From assembly GCF_001640805.2 (NCBI RefSeq), contig NC_066836.1, positions 2,610,909 through 2,674,908 of the forward strand: 64,000 nt of DNA, given 5' to 3'. Positions 13,701 to 28,700 of this stretch are shown here, piece by piece. The position numbers and the translations under genes are program-made. Within the stretch, counting starts at the first letter, position 1; each line of letters begins with the position of its first letter. Below the pieces are notes generated by a model. It was not told the origin of the DNA, did not search any database, and worked only from the letters and a program-made list of their open reading frames with translations. The stretch comes from Lates calcarifer. Taxonomy: Eukaryota; Chordata; Actinopteri; Centropomidae.

Positions 13701-16700
13701 GAGGATAGCCATGCTCACACACTGCCAGGCCCTCACACAGTCCTGCTCATACACAGAAGGTAACACACTTCATTTTATTCAGTCTGAAGCATCTTTCACC
13801 TTTGATGGCTGGTCAATGTTCACGTCTCTCTCTCTCCCTCTCGTCCTCCAGCTGAGACCATAGTGAATGTATTAGACTTCAAGAAGGACGTCGGACTGTG
13901 GCACGCTGTCCTGACTGTAAGGAAAAACACATTTCAACTTGTGAAGAATGAGGAAATTGAACAGACTTTCTCTTTTAATGCAACATAGATTGTGATTTGG
14001 TTGGGGACTCACATAATATGTGTTTCTATGCATTAAATATTAAACTAAAAACAGTCGACTCTCTGTTAAGTTCTCTTGAAACATCATTCTCTCTGTCTTT
14101 GTGTCTCTGTCAGAGTGTGATGAATATGATGCATGTCATCAGTATTCCCTACGCCCTCATGAAGGTCAACCCTCTGTCCTGGATCCAAAAAGTCTGCCAG
14201 TACAAAGGTACGAAATACCAGTTATTGCCTCAGAAGTACCTGTGAATAGATGTCAATAACACAGATTTTAAGCAGCTGAATTTGTTGTGTTTATTGTGTG
14301 TAGCCAAAGTGGCCTGTGCGAAGTCGCGGGACATGCACTGGGCTCTGGTGGCCCATCGGGACCAGAGAGACATCAACCTGAGCTCCCTGCGCATGCTGGT
14401 GGTGGCTGACGGTTCAAATCCCTGTAAGAACACACACTCTCTGGTGGTGCAATGGTAAAATCATTAAAAACTAAAGGGTTTATCCTCTGGGAACCATGAA
14501 TATCCACCCCACCACTCTGCACAAACTCTCTGCACTGTTCCTTTGTTCTATTCCAACAAATAACACATTGCATCCAGTCCTTTTTATAATCTTTCAACAA
14601 GAACCTTTAACCAGATGAAGGAATTTAGTCACTGGACATTTGAATCTTAGGGTATTAGAGAAACAAGCCGAGCAAACACACCTGACATCCTGATTTATAA
14701 TGTGAAACTTCTTTATTCAGTGCTTTTATTGGTTTTAACCACCTGGTCCTTTTGTTTCGGAGAGGAGGAGATAGTGGAAATACCATAAACAGCTTTACTG
14801 TCAGCCTCTCTTAAAATCACAGCATCTTCGCTCTGTCATTTTACTGAAGAGCACTGCCTTGTTTAACTGTGTCTGTAGGAGAATGTCCTAATTACACATT
14901 GCCACCTGTTAAGCTCCATGTAGATATTTTTAAAATCCACAAAACATGTTTAGTCAGTGTAATAAACCTGTAAACCGCCTGAGAAGCAAAACCCAGGGGA
15001 GTAAAAGTCCAATACTGTTTGTAAAGTTTATTTCAGTGAGTGCACAGTAATAACTGAGACAGTCTTAATGAGCATATCAACATTTTTTATCAAACTAAAA
15101 CTATAAAGATGTAAAGAAATACTGAAGGATTCTGAAAAGTGATTCCCAGTGGAAACTACTCTCTTACAATTAAAAGAATAGCTGTAATGAGCTGCTTCCT
15201 GCTCGCTATTTGCTGAATTGCACATGGAAAAAAAGTTTTGACCGTTTCTCTCTCTCTCAGGGTCGATTTCATCCTGTGACGCCTTCCTCAACGTCTTCCA
15301 GACTAAAGGTTTGAAGCCGGAGGTCATCTGTCCCTGCGCCAGCTCCCCCGAGGCTCTCACTGTGGCTATAAGGAGGTACACTCACTCATATGCCAGAGGC
15401 TGATTTTCCACATGTATGTGTCTTTTTATAAAAACATCTTTGTAGTTGTGAGCGCACACGTGTTGAACATCACAAGACACATAAACAGAGTTACAGTAAT
15501 TTCAGACACATGAAGTTTAATTGGAAAAGAGAGACATCTGCAGCAACTTGTAGAAAGAAAAGTCTGTAAATTATCTTTGCTATTGTCTGATATGTGTCTG
15601 TGCTTATTTTTAAAAATATAAATCAAGTCGTCATCATCATAAGGAGTCACATCCTCCAATTTTAAACAAAGTTTGTCCTGAAATCACTTACTTCATGTCC
15701 TTATCCTCTATCCAAACACTTTTCCACTTACAGCAGTTTGATGTTTCAATGATTTTTATTGTGATTTTTACATGATACAGATTCATTTCCTCAGTAAATA
15801 AGAAGCTCCTTCAGTGGCCGTACCCTCCTCCCACTACATCCCAGTCTTATTTTAACTCATGATGATTAACTCAAGTCTCGACTTTACAACTCTGTGGCTT
15901 TGGAAACACTGAACTTACAATCTTTAATCCTCTTTCATCATCTACACTGTGCTTCAAACATGTAAACTCCACATTACAGTCAAACTGGAGCAGCTGCCCT
16001 CCACGTGTTGGCTTGATTACAACACTGTAAAAGTGTGTGTGCTTGTGCCACACATAGGCCAATAAATGCCACTTTATCTGAATGGGTGCGGCAGTAATGA
16101 ACTCACTTCAAAGGTCTTACATTGACATACACCAGTCTAGACCTCACTCAGCCTAAATATAACTCAAACCTTAACCATAACCACCCTAAAAAGTCTTCAC
16201 CCTTAAACAGCCTGGTGATAATTTGCAGAAAATACCCTCATCCTCACTTCACAAAACATTTACCTTTTAACTTTTCAAGTTGCCCCTTCCTTCAAAAAAT
16301 GTCCTCACTGTCCAGTGTGTCCTTGCTTTCCAGAGATCCCCTCACATCACAAAAAATCCTAATTTTCCAGGAAAATGTCCACACTCTTTAAAGTTGTCTT
16401 CTTATTATTTTTTAAAATGTCCTTGTTCAACAAAAAAGTTTGTTGTTGTCTCCTTCCAAAACTGTCCTTGCTTCCTGGAAATGTCTCGAAATGTTTTTGC
16501 TTTTCAGAAATATTCACAATTTCTCTTCACTTCTCCAAAAAACCACTGACTTTCTAAAGGTGCCCTCTCTTTGAAAAATATGTCCTCACTTTCCAAAACT
16601 GTCATTAAAGCCTGAGTTTACTCAGTAATTGTTCTCACTTCTCCCCAAAATGTCCACACTTTACTTTTTTCTCCTCACTTGCCAGAAATATTGTGACTTT

Positions 16701-19700
16701 CTCAAACTGCTGTCTTTTAAAATGATGTCCTTCTTCACAAGAAGTGTCCTCATGCTCTTGGTGTAAAAGACTAATTTGTTCTCAGACAGATAAAAAATAC
16801 AAGATCATACACTCATAATTAACGGTGCTCCATCACCCTGCACGCCGTCTGATTGTCTGTTTCCCTGCAGGCCAGTGGAGGAGGGCAGCACCCCTCCTGG
16901 TCGCGGCGTGTTGTCCATGCAGGGTCTGAGTCACGGCGTGATCCGGGTCGACTCGGAGGAGAAGCTGTCGGTCCTCACGCTGCAGGACGTCGGCTCCGTC
17001 ATGCCCGGAGGTGAGACGCACCTGAAATCTGCTTTTCACCGGGAGTCAGATTAGAAGAGTCTTTTTTTGAAATCTTTCTTATCACCTGTCTTTCTTTCTA
17101 GCTATGATGTGTGTGGTGAAACCGGAAGGCGTTCCTCTGCTCTGTAAAACCGATGAGATCGGGGAGTTGTGTGTTTGCACTGTCGCCACGGGAACCTCCT
17201 ATTATGGCCTGGCTGGTATGACCAAGAACACCTTTGAGGTGAGGGCGTGAACACTTTTCTCACCTTCCTCTCTTTGTTAAAATCCTTAAAAGCTTTTTGA
17301 ACCTGGACCGTGCTTCCTCCCAGGTTTTCCCCATGTCCAACAACGGGGCTCCCGTCAGCGAGTTTCCCTTCACCAGGACCGGCCTGCTGGGTTTCATCGG
17401 ACCTGCAGGTCTGATCTTCGTGGCGGGGAAGATGGACGGCCTGATGGTGGTCGGGGGACGTCGGCACAACGCTGACGACATCGTGGCCACGGCACTCGCT
17501 GTGGAGCCCATGAAGTTTGTCTACAGGGGCAGGTGAGTCCTGTGTCTGGGCTCTCCATCTTTGGCCGTCTCCTCTCATGGAGGTCGTCATGTTCGCTCTT
17601 TGTTTTGCAGGATAGCGGTGTTCTCCATCACGGTGCTTCACGATGAGAGGATCGTGGTCGTGGCTGAGCAGAGGCCAGACTCCACCGAGGAGGACAGTTT
17701 CCAGTGGATGAGCCGAGTTCTGCAGGTAAATATTAAAAGGGGCTGATTCTGAGACCAATTATTAGTAATCAAGCAGACAAATAACCAACACATAACTCAA
17801 CATTATCTTATAGCAAAAAGTGCAGCAGCATTTATTACAAAGTTAATTGAAAATATGAGGAAAAACAAAGTTTGACAATGCTAACGTTAGCTAGCCAAAC
17901 TAGCTAATGGTAGCACCAAACTGTTTTTCTTGATTTGTTTAAAAATTGAAACTTATCAACTGCAGCTATTTGCTCTTCTCTTTCTCAACACAAGGAAAGG
18001 ATAGGTTTTTCCTCATAAAAATAGGTTTTGCCCCAGAACTCCAAATGTGGATTAATCCGCTGCTGAAAGTAGTCCCCAATAAACACTCTGTTTTCTCCTG
18101 TTTGTTTGATGAAAAACTACAGTAACCAGATGTTTTATTGAATTACAGAGCAAAGTTTAAAATGAAACTTTATGTTTTTGACCTGTTTCATAATATTTAC
18201 ATCTTCAGTAGGAATCAGTGTGTTTGGAACTGAAACTGGAGAGGTCAGAAAGTACTGACAGGCGGACTAACACGTCAGTGGTTTTTGGTCTTTTCATGGG
18301 ATTTTTGTCGACAATAACAAAACTATTGAGTAACACCAGATTTATCTTGCAGCACAAACCAGATCAGGGAAACACACCAGACAGACACACACATTCTTTC
18401 ACACCACATTTCTGTCTACATCCACACACATATACAGTATATGATCCTGTGCTTTACGTTCACGCTGTGCAGATAGAGTCTCAGTCCAAACTCCAGATCT
18501 CTCTCTAAGCCGGTCTGGAGACTGTGGTGAAACTATAAAAACCGTCTGCATTTTTACAGCTGCAATAAAACCAAATCTCTTTATTCCTTTTACCATCACA
18601 GATACCGGCCTGGATGTTTTTTACATTTAGCTCATGTGGTTACAGACACTGTCAGCGTTTTAAGATGACAGGATGCGACAGCACTCGGAGAGCTGCTCAT
18701 ATTTTCATACCGGCGATGATGGAACATTTTATGTTACGTTTAAGTTAAGACACGTTACATCAGGTGTGAGGTGTTAATAAAATGACAATTTTAAAAGATA
18801 CTTCCAGCTCTGTACAATCCCATCAATCAGTTGCATGACATTTGTTGTTATTTTATTTTAAAATCTTACAAATATTCCAATCATTTCCTGTCTCAATGGG
18901 TTAATAATTAGTTAAATGACCATTTTTAGCTGGAACACGTTTAAAATCAGAAAGCAATCAATGTGTGATTCTGTTTTACAATAACTTTAGAGGAACTTTT
19001 TTTTTCTGTCTTATTCTAACTTCTCTTTAGCCCCGCAAAACCCACCAGTCAAGTCAAGTCAGTTTATTTATATAACAGTCAATCACAGTAGAAGTTATCT
19101 CAAGGCACTTTTCATACATATTTATATCATAATAATATTTACAAAGAGAGACCCAACAAGCATCACCCTGTTTTGGCTATTTAAGGACTATTAAGGAACA
19201 TTTATTGTTTCCTACAGTCTGTGGAAACAACGTGCAACTGCGATTTTCAGTTTGTTCGTCTCTTGAGTCTTTACTGATACTTTAACACAACTGTCACCTC
19301 TGGAAAATGGTGAATAATGTGATAAGTAAAGCTCAAACTTGAGGTAACATTTTTCACCCTCTAACCCTCCAGGCGATAGACGGTATCCACCAGGTGGGGG
19401 TGTACTGCCTGGCTCTGGTGCCCTCCAACACTCTGCCCAAGACTCCCCTGGGTGGCATCCACCTGTCAGAGACCAAGCAGCTCTTCCTGGAGGGGTCGCT
19501 GCACCCCTGCAACGTGCTCATGTGTCCGCACACCTGCGTCACCAACCTGCCCAAACCCCGGCAGAAACAACCAGGTAGAGTGTGAAGCTGACATCACTTA
19601 ACTCCCCTCCCGTCTCACCTGTCCTCACATTCGTCCTCCTCCTCTTCTTCCTCAGAGATCGGTCCTGCGTCCGTGATGGTTGGGAATCTGGTGTCGGGGA

Positions 19701-22700
19701 AGCGGATCGCTCAGGCCAGCGGCAGGGATCTGGGTCAGATCGAAGACAATGACCAGGCAAGGAAGGTGTGTGTGAGAGGGGGTCTGCTGGTTTTCACCAT
19801 CGTCATCATCATAAACATCACACACACATTTTTAATGAAGCATTTGGCTCGATTGTTCCAGGTCACACTGGTCATTTATCTTTTAATTCATGTAGAATCA
19901 ATTCATTTCTCCTGGAAGTCGTAGCTGAATCTACATTTAAAGGTTTCATACATATTCCTTTTGTTCAAGATGCAAAGTTGCTTTTTCTTTCTCACCATGA
20001 CTCGACGTTAATGAAGCAAAGAGAAAGTCTGAAGTCTGTAGGTGAAAGTGCAGTTTGTTCAGATCATTTTTGTCCCAGTAACAGTGAGACAGGAGAGAGA
20101 GAGTCAGTGGAGAAACCAAAATAGAAATAAGAAATAGAGGTCATAAGAGCAAGAAAAACAGAAATGAAAAGCGAGCATGTGAACAGGAGAGACTGAGAAA
20201 TAAAGAGAGAGAAAACAGCAAAGAATAATTGAAGTAGAGAGAGCGGGAGTGATGGAGAGCAACAGGCGGTGTGTGTTACTGACAGGACTGATTTTCCTCC
20301 CTCTCCTCTCTCGTGGTGAAAATGTCATCAGTTACAGCGTCAGGCAGCCGGCGACTGCACACACAGTGTAGACTCTAATGAGAAGAGACAGGCCCCAAAT
20401 AATAACAACCGCCACCTCCGCCGCAGCACGCTGGGAGGCTGCAGCAGCCGCTGTCTTCATCAGCCACGCTCACGACACGCTGCCGCTCTGGTTGTTTGTT
20501 TGGGTGTAATTGAACAGATGCTGATGAACTTTGTGTTTTCTGGTGGGTTCAGTATCATGTCAAATAAACTCCTCGAGCTACAGCCCAGGTTGTTTTCTGG
20601 ACGTGCTCTTATTGTCTTTTTGCTGAGAGTTAGATGACAAGATTAAAACCACTTAGCTTAGCTCAGCATAAAGACTGCAAACAGGGGAAACCTAGCCTAG
20701 CCTGGCTCTATGTTTAGTTTGTTTTATCTTTTATGGGGGGATTTCTGATCCTTCCAGGTTTAGTTGATCAGATAATCTTCACAGATGAACACCACTGTTC
20801 TGATGTTTGAAGTAAGAAGCTAATGTTAGGCTATAAACCAACTACACCACGGTCACATGACGTCAATGTCTCCACCACTAAGCTTCCAACTGGTCATTTC
20901 ATTTAGCTCTGAGCTCTTCTCCAAAAGCCTTTCTTCTTAGAAAGTTAGTGAGAGTTTGAAAGAGCGTGAGTAGAAACACAACGAGGCTGTAAAGGTGGAC
21001 TGGTGAGTAGACCAGTCCAGGAGACATCTGTTTGTTCGGATTAAACAGAAGAGATATAACTTGTTAATCAGTGTTTGGTAGGTGGATTTTCTTACTTTTT
21101 TTTTAAAAGAAGTAAAAAGTTTACAGGAACAGTTAAAAAGAAATGAAACATGGCTGAAGAGACACCTCTGGAGGGAGCGCAGTGTGGTGGTCAACCTGCT
21201 GATTTTCTGGCCGTGTTCTCTAAACCTTTACCAGTTTCAATAAATAGATTATCAGCTCACATTTCTGTTCTTACTCTGTTAGTTTCAGTGCATCTTCAAC
21301 ACTGAAAAGTTATGGTGTTCTGTCTTGACAGCTGAACACATAAGAAGTCAAGAACATTTAGACATGATACCAAAAGAAGGTCTGTAGATTTTTTAAATTA
21401 TTTATATTCTTCACATAATGTTATATTTTATTTTCAATAAATTTTACTTCCCAATAAGCCTCTTTTATCCAGAAGTAATCCATTTTAATTCTACACTTGA
21501 AATATATTTAGTCTAAAAACACCGGACCTGTACAGTCCCCACCCGGGTTAAACTACCTCAGAGCTCTTAGGTTCAGAATTAAATTTACGTTGTGTTGTGG
21601 GGGATTTAGTGTGAAAATGTGCTTCCACTTCTGCTGAATATGAATCAGATTCAGGGGAAGAAGAAGAAGAACAGGGGCCAAGATTTTATGCTTACTCTTA
21701 CTAAGCTTTTGACTCATCATCATTTCCCTCGTCTGTCTGTTCGTTCATCCATCACTGCTTGCATAACTCCACATTTCTGAGGAAACCCCCACCTCCTCGC
21801 TCCACGTCCATCCCTCTGAAAACCAGGCCCTCTGTGTGAATGAGCTCCTCTTGCTCTTCAGACTGTTGTTCCTTTTTGTTTATTGAAATGTTGTGTGTGT
21901 GTGTGTGTGTTTCAGTGTAATCTTATAGAGTGAAATGTGATTTAGTCTGAATGCCTCCTCAGATTCCTCCTCTGATATTTACCCAGGGAAGGTCGATTTA
22001 ACTCTGTTACACATTTACACTGTTAAACACTCGGATCTGCCTCTGCAGTCAGGAGCTTTGCTTCTACAGAAGTTATTCTAATTAACGAAAAAATACGATT
22101 TCCTTACTGCTGTTTGAATAAAGCACCATCCTGCCCTGCAGATCAGGATACACTGCACACATAAAAACATCTTGAATAATTGACGAAAAACATTTAAGTG
22201 GACGTTGGACATCACAAACTGGAGAAGAATTATACATCAAACATGACAGATTAATGATGAGTGCACGTGAAGGTTAACGTCTCCTTTAATCACCAAAGGT
22301 CACTCACTTTAATGGAGTACAGGCCACCACACTTAAAGGATAAATGTGAGGATTCCTACAGAGACAGACCTTTTTATTAAAGAGGAAGATCCTTTTTGTT
22401 TAACCAGAAACATCTCTATATATCACCACCAGACTCCACTGACAAAAACCCAGGGACCCCTGGACCACCGTGTTTATTAAGACACTTTTAACGACACCAA
22501 TGAAGACGTGTTTTATTTTATTTATCATTTATATAAATTTAAGTGACGTACAGATCTGTGTCTGCCAGGTGGCCGCTGCGTCAGGTTTCGTTGAAATGAT
22601 TGTCACATCTGATAATGACAACCAATACAACTGAGCTGCAGACTTCAGCATATTATCACAAGAATTCAACACCAACGTTCACTCAACTGATAAAATTCTA

Positions 22701-25700
22701 TTCTGTGAGACCAGATTTCTATCTACAGCTTGGAATTTACCAGCACACACACTCACACTAACTGCAAACAGAGGCTCTTTGTGCTGGTGTTTAGCATGCC
22801 AGTCCTCTCTCTCATAGAGATAACATGGGTTTTATCTGCAGGCAGGTTCCAGTTTATTTTATCTCAGGCTTCAGTCGAGCTCTGGAGGTTTAACTGAAGG
22901 TCACAGCATCTCTTTACCCAAAACACAACCAACTCTCACTTTCACCAACTTAAATGTGATGAGTCTGAAACACCGCGCCACACTGGCCTTTAGTTAAAAT
23001 CTGTTGTAGCAGAGAAACATTATAACAAATGTTTCGGTTTTATTGGACAGCTGTTCTGAAATGATTTCTGCTAAATAAGTCGTTTTGTTTCTTGGAAGAA
23101 GTAAAAGTATAAATATTGGCAACAAAAGTAACTTGTAGCTTGAGTTGTTGAGTAAATAAAGTGGAGCCTGTGTTGGAAATTTTGATGGAAAAGAAGTGCA
23201 AAGTGGCATGAAATAGAAAGTGTTTTCCATAACTGATCTTCTGTAAGACAAATATCTGAACTGATGTTTTTTGTCGTTGCAAACATGGTTTTTAGTTTTT
23301 CTGCATTTAAAAAATTCTACTAAAATTTGTTAAAGTTTTTTGTACATTGAATAAATGGAGGTATTGGTGGGCTGTACCTGATTCAGATTTACGTCAGTTT
23401 AATTGGATTCGGCTGTTATATGAAGAGTCGATGATTGGTTCTTGTTTTTAATACAGACAGAAAGTTTGCATCTTGGTTGTAGTTCAGTTATGAAATCCTA
23501 CTGCGGAGTGTCTCTCCTGCTGGGCTGCTGACACTGTTATTCTCTGATTTTAACTCGCCATAACACCGGTAGTTTCCGCTTTAGCTGTGTGTGTTTCTGT
23601 GACAGGAATGTAACTGGAGCTGAGAGTATTAGAGCATCCAATAGAAACAAGTCGTTCTGCTTTTTATTTCCATCCCCGTCTCTACTTCAATCACAGTTAG
23701 TTTTGTGGTTCGGTCATTTCAAGACAAGACTCAGTTGCAGAGTTTACACCCTGCCACTCTCTGTGAGAAGCAGCTCTAAAAAGGGTTTGACAAGTCAACT
23801 TGGGGTTTTCTCAACTCATCGACTTGAGGTTCAGCCTTAATCTTCAGGAACAGACTCAGGATAATGGAGCAATCAGGCCTTGATTGACAAAACAGTTTCA
23901 TCACATGACCAGACTTTAGACTTCTAGAATCACGGAGTATTATGTGGCACCAGAGTTGCCCATCAATGATGACTGAAATATCTGGGTAAAAATAAGAGAT
24001 GACCAAAGACTGAAGAGGTTATAGATTTATCAGGACGATGGTGTTATTGTATGTTTCATACTCAGGAGCTCCTCTGTGATACATATGTGTCTTTCTCCAA
24101 GATGTTAATGTAGGAGACAGGAAACTGTGCTGAGCTGGAAAGGAAGCAGACTTTCATTTGCTGTAATGAAAGTTTTATGAAAGCTCAGAGTTGAGCCGAC
24201 AAGCAGCTGAGTGATGTTTTCATCGAGGGAGAAAAACCATCTTTAAATCTTTTTACCCCCAGAGGTTTGTGATGCATGAAGCTGGCAGTGAGTAGCCGAA
24301 CTCTGAGCGGCGTCGACTGCACGGGTTTAAATGGCGAAACAGGAAACTTTGGATGGCGAGCAGCTGAGTGATGTTTTCAGCAGAGCGCTGTGGGTTATAT
24401 ACACCACTTAAAGAGTTCCTGTGCAACAGAATCACTTAAATTAACAAGCATAACAGACACATTTGTCTTTTTGACAGCTCCTATAAAACACTTCTTTCTG
24501 TATGCAGAGGCTACCAAACTGGGATGTTTAAGCAGCACTTAATCAATATTTTTATTTTAACAGTTAATCAAATGACTACATAATTGCATGAATACGTTCA
24601 CCTCTTTCTGTTTTGACCATTTTTCCATCTGTGGTTGTTTTCAGCAAACAAGCTCTAAATCCTGTGGTACATGAACTACCCAGCAACGATTGCCCAACTT
24701 TTTTGCAGCTGCAATTTTGCAGCTAGTTGGTGAAAAAAGTGAAGCATTAAGCATCTTAAGAGCCAGATGTTTTCCCCAGGAACTGGAGGAGACCAAACCA
24801 GAGCTAAAAGAGAAGCATTGTCAGACTTAAACAGAAACTAAATATGAATTAATATATTGCACTGTGCCTGCTGGATGCACAAAGAGGAAACTGTTAGCTA
24901 CCAAGTATGCTCACATAGCACTCGTTACAGCTGCAGATTGTTTTCTGGCTTCATCGATAAGTCGTTTTGTCCATAAAAAGTCCACAGATAATGAAAAATG
25001 CTACAGTTTTCATAGTTTCTTGATTAAAAAGAACCAAACAAGAAGTCTTTTCTGTTAAGGTCTGTAACCTGTATTATTGACTCAGATTTTTCTTTTCTTA
25101 TACTTTTTCATTCATATTTATCACCTTGGTTTGACCTTGAATTAAATTCTATTCTGTAATTTTCTTAACTGTGATATTATTTCACTTTAAAGCAGAAATA
25201 CTTTTGGTATTAGAAGCAGTAACAGTAACAGTAATATCAACACTGAAATCTGAGCAGCGTTTTGATTCTTATAAATCCAAATGGTTGCTGCAGTCATACC
25301 CTGATCTCACGGCCGTCTGAGAAATTTGCAGCACAAATCAAGCGCACCCTGAGTCCTCCCAAACGTGACGGGACTGAGCAGAGATCCATTTGCTTTGCGT
25401 TCAGTGGGTTAAGACTCTGAAAGCTGAATCATCATATGTCACAGGTGGCAACGGGCTGGCAGCACTAACACACAGACACTCACACAAATAAAACTGACTT
25501 TCTCTGGCAGAACAAAACGTAACAGGCGTGAGTTACACTCCCTGCAGTTCACCGCTCGGCAGCAAATCTTGAAAAATTCATGAGGTCAGAAACAAACTCT
25601 CTCTCCCTCTCTCTTGATTTGTTCTCTCCTCCCATCTCTAATTTCCATCTCCCTCCTCTTGTCTCTGCGGTTGTAAAGTATGAAGCCTCGTTACCTTCCC

Positions 25701-28700
25701 TCACTCTCCTGCTTCCATTCATACTCTCTTTTCTCTACCTTCATTCTTCATCACTGTGTTTGACAGTGTTCACTCTCTATATTCCTGAGGTTAGCATGCT
25801 AACACGCTCATGATGACACTACTAACATGTTTACCGTGTCACATATCTTACTTTAGCATTTTAGCATGCTAACATTTGCTAATTAGCACTAAACACAGTC
25901 AGGTGTATAAAGTGTTTAAAGTGTGTTTAAAGCAACAACTGATAATAATATGTAAGAAGTTCGAGTGAGTAAAAATGAGTTTATTAAGAACCTCTGCAGC
26001 TGCCAGCCTGTGAAATAACCTCAGTGCTTCCTGATGTGTGGTTGCTGCATAGGCTCCATAAACAGAGTAGTTAATGATTAGAAATAATGCAGTAAATATA
26101 ACCTTGGAGCAACTGGCAGATCTCAAACCGAGACTTGATTTTTATCTGATTTTGGGTGAATTTTATGTGGGAAACTGTGATGAAAATCTCACCACAAGTT
26201 AAAGTTGTATCATTCCTCTGATTGCAAGTTTGCAAACTCCTGGTGGGACCGTTGGGTTTTCTCACTATCTTAAAACAGACTGCGTTAGTGCTAAAACCTT
26301 CAGCTCTGTCTGTGTTAAACTCTGAAACGACCCTGAATTATTAGTTTAACCACTCGTGGCTACAGAGGGCGCTGCTGCTCAGTGAAATTACATCATGTCG
26401 CTTTAACATGATTTGACTGGACGATTCTTCTTCAGCTCAGCCTTATTTGTGTGTCCTCACCTGGTCTCACTCTGTATTGTTGTTTGTATCTTCCAGTTCC
26501 TCTTCCTGTCTGAGGTGTTGCAGTGGAGAGCCCAGACCACTCCAGACCACGTCCTGTACACGCTGCTCAACTCCAGAGTAAGACCTCACAACAACACCAG
26601 AAAACGACGAAATGAAAGAGAGGAAATTTATTTATGGAACGTTTATTAAATCGTTTGTTTGTCTGGACGAGTGTGAAGCAGTAATATGATGCAGTTTGTG
26701 TGTGAACTGGCTCTGTGCGACGGTTGTGTTAGTTTGCATAATGGCAATATGATCCACTGGTTTGTTTACAGCTGTTCAGTAACTGAGATGCTGCAACAGA
26801 AAATATGACATGACATCTGCTGATACACATCGCTGATTGAACATGTCAATCATTATTTGTTATTTGTGTGTGTGTGCGACCTCCCTCAGGGTACGATAGC
26901 CAGCTCTCTGACTTGTGTCCAGCTGCATAAGAGAGCAGAGAAGATCGCCGCCATGCTGGCTGAACGGGGCCACCTGCAGGACGGAGACCACGTCGCACTG
27001 GTCTACCCTCCAGGTAAACACCGGCCGCAGATCAGGGTGAAGCAGCTCTGAGTGTCCTGAAGGTGAGAGCAGGAAGGAAGCACTTTTATAAGTTTTTAAC
27101 TGGAGAAAAGCTCCAACAGAGATTCAGTCATGTTTTCAAAATAAAAGCCTGCACACATTTTAAAAGCAGTGAACTGGAGGGGAGTTTTCACAAGTCAGTA
27201 AACTGTTTTGAACTCATATTATAGCGATGTACTGCTCGATATCTGGACACATCACGGTCAAAACACTTTTCTGATGTTTATTCAACGTTAGCGAGATTGT
27301 GCCCAGGGTAAAATTTTAATGTTATTGCTAAATTTGTACTTTTTAAAACTTAAAAATTTGAGTTTCAAACATGTCATTTCCTGCATTCTGGTGATCGACT
27401 TTTAGGACAAATAATAGAAAATGTTGGGTGAGTGTCCCTGAATTTCCTGCAATGTGACTGGTTAATGGAGACTACAAGGCCATAATCCTAGTCCCAGTAA
27501 ACTGAGTTGAAGTTGAATAGATGAATGAATGACATACGTAAGACCACATATACCCGAAATAAAGAAGAGTAAACCTAAAGTAAATCAGATAATCAGGGTT
27601 ATCATCTGTAGATCAGTTGTTTTTAATTGACTGTAACATGCCAGAACTTTGTAATGATCCAAGGACGAACTCTGAGGAAGGACACGACAAAGACGTTCAG
27701 AGAGTTCAGTCAGAAAGAAGACAGAGTCAGAGAGAGAAAGTGCCGCAGGGAAAATGAAGAAGGGGAAGAATTGTAATTTCTCTCAGAGCTCGGCGTCCAT
27801 CAGGGCAGGACGGACTCAGCCGTGCAGGACAAATTCCCCGGACACGAGGAGATTGTCTTAAAGGAGCATTCAATTAATCACCTCCAGAGCCCGCCGCTCG
27901 ATATTTAACCTCCTCGCCTCTGGAAATGTGTCTGTGTCTGACCTTTTTCTTCTTTTCTCCCAATCCTCCCCCTCTCTTCTTCCTTTTATCTCTTCTTTCC
28001 CTCTCCATCCTTTTTTTTGACTTTTTCCCTCCATCCTGATTATTCATCTCTCCTCCCTCCCTCAGGTATCGACCTCATCGTGGCGTTTTACGGCTGCCTG
28101 TACGCCGGCTGCGTGCCGATCACGGTGCGGCCGCCTCACCTGCAGAACATCGCCACCACGCTGCCCACCGTCAAGATGATCGTAGAGGTGAAAACTCACT
28201 GTCACGTCTTTACCTGCTGCTTTAATCCTGTGTGAAGAGGTTTGTGATAGTTCAGGAAACTCTTTCTTCAAATTTAGCACAAATCTTCATTTGGATTTAA
28301 GGATGAACTGATTAGAATTTGGTGGTCAAAGGTCAAAGGTCAAGGTGTTCCTGACATTTCTGGCTATAACTCAAGAGTTCGTGCACTAATTATGACAAAA
28401 CTTTACACAAACATCTCAAAGATCCAGTGGCTGGTTTGCCTCTTAAAGACAACATGCAGGCAGACCGAGCTCCTTGTTTTCCAAATCAGCCACAGAGCCG
28501 TGAAATCACCGCAAACACAAGACCGGCGTGTGCAACTTATTAAACCTAAGGAAGACAGAGTGAAGGGGGCACGGGAGTCGACAGCTCGCAGAAAGCAGGG
28601 AAAAAACCAGCAGTCTGGAAAAATGAGCTGTGAGTCAGGACGAGCCTCGTTCGTCTCTCTGGCAGGAGTCGATGTTCGAGGTCAGAGCTGCTGTAAATCT

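Larger units (their letters stand above)
19766..26496 (+). other. dip2c intron 15 (6.7 kb, between the two adenylation domains)
   Basis: The largest intron. No coding similarity on either strand. Contents: a purine-rich stretch at 20090-20240, dispersed repeats at 20903-21010 and 22351-22450, (GT)9 at 21893-21910, and the perfect 14-bp palindrome gttagcatgctaac at about 25791-25804. The remainder is AT-rich and unassigned. Confidence 0.8.

Noticed and set aside
14411..14421. Perfect Pol III B-box (GGTTCAAATCC)
   Set aside because: Lies inside dip2c exon 8 coding for G-S-N-P; no A-box or tRNA fold around it.
16122..16557. Overlapping ORFs of 60-89 codons
   Set aside because: They read the degenerate tgtcctcac-type repeat in different frames.
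17102..17758. 218-codon minus-strand ORF
   Set aside because: It is the antisense shadow of dip2c exons 11-13, which are confirmed by protein family and splice phase.
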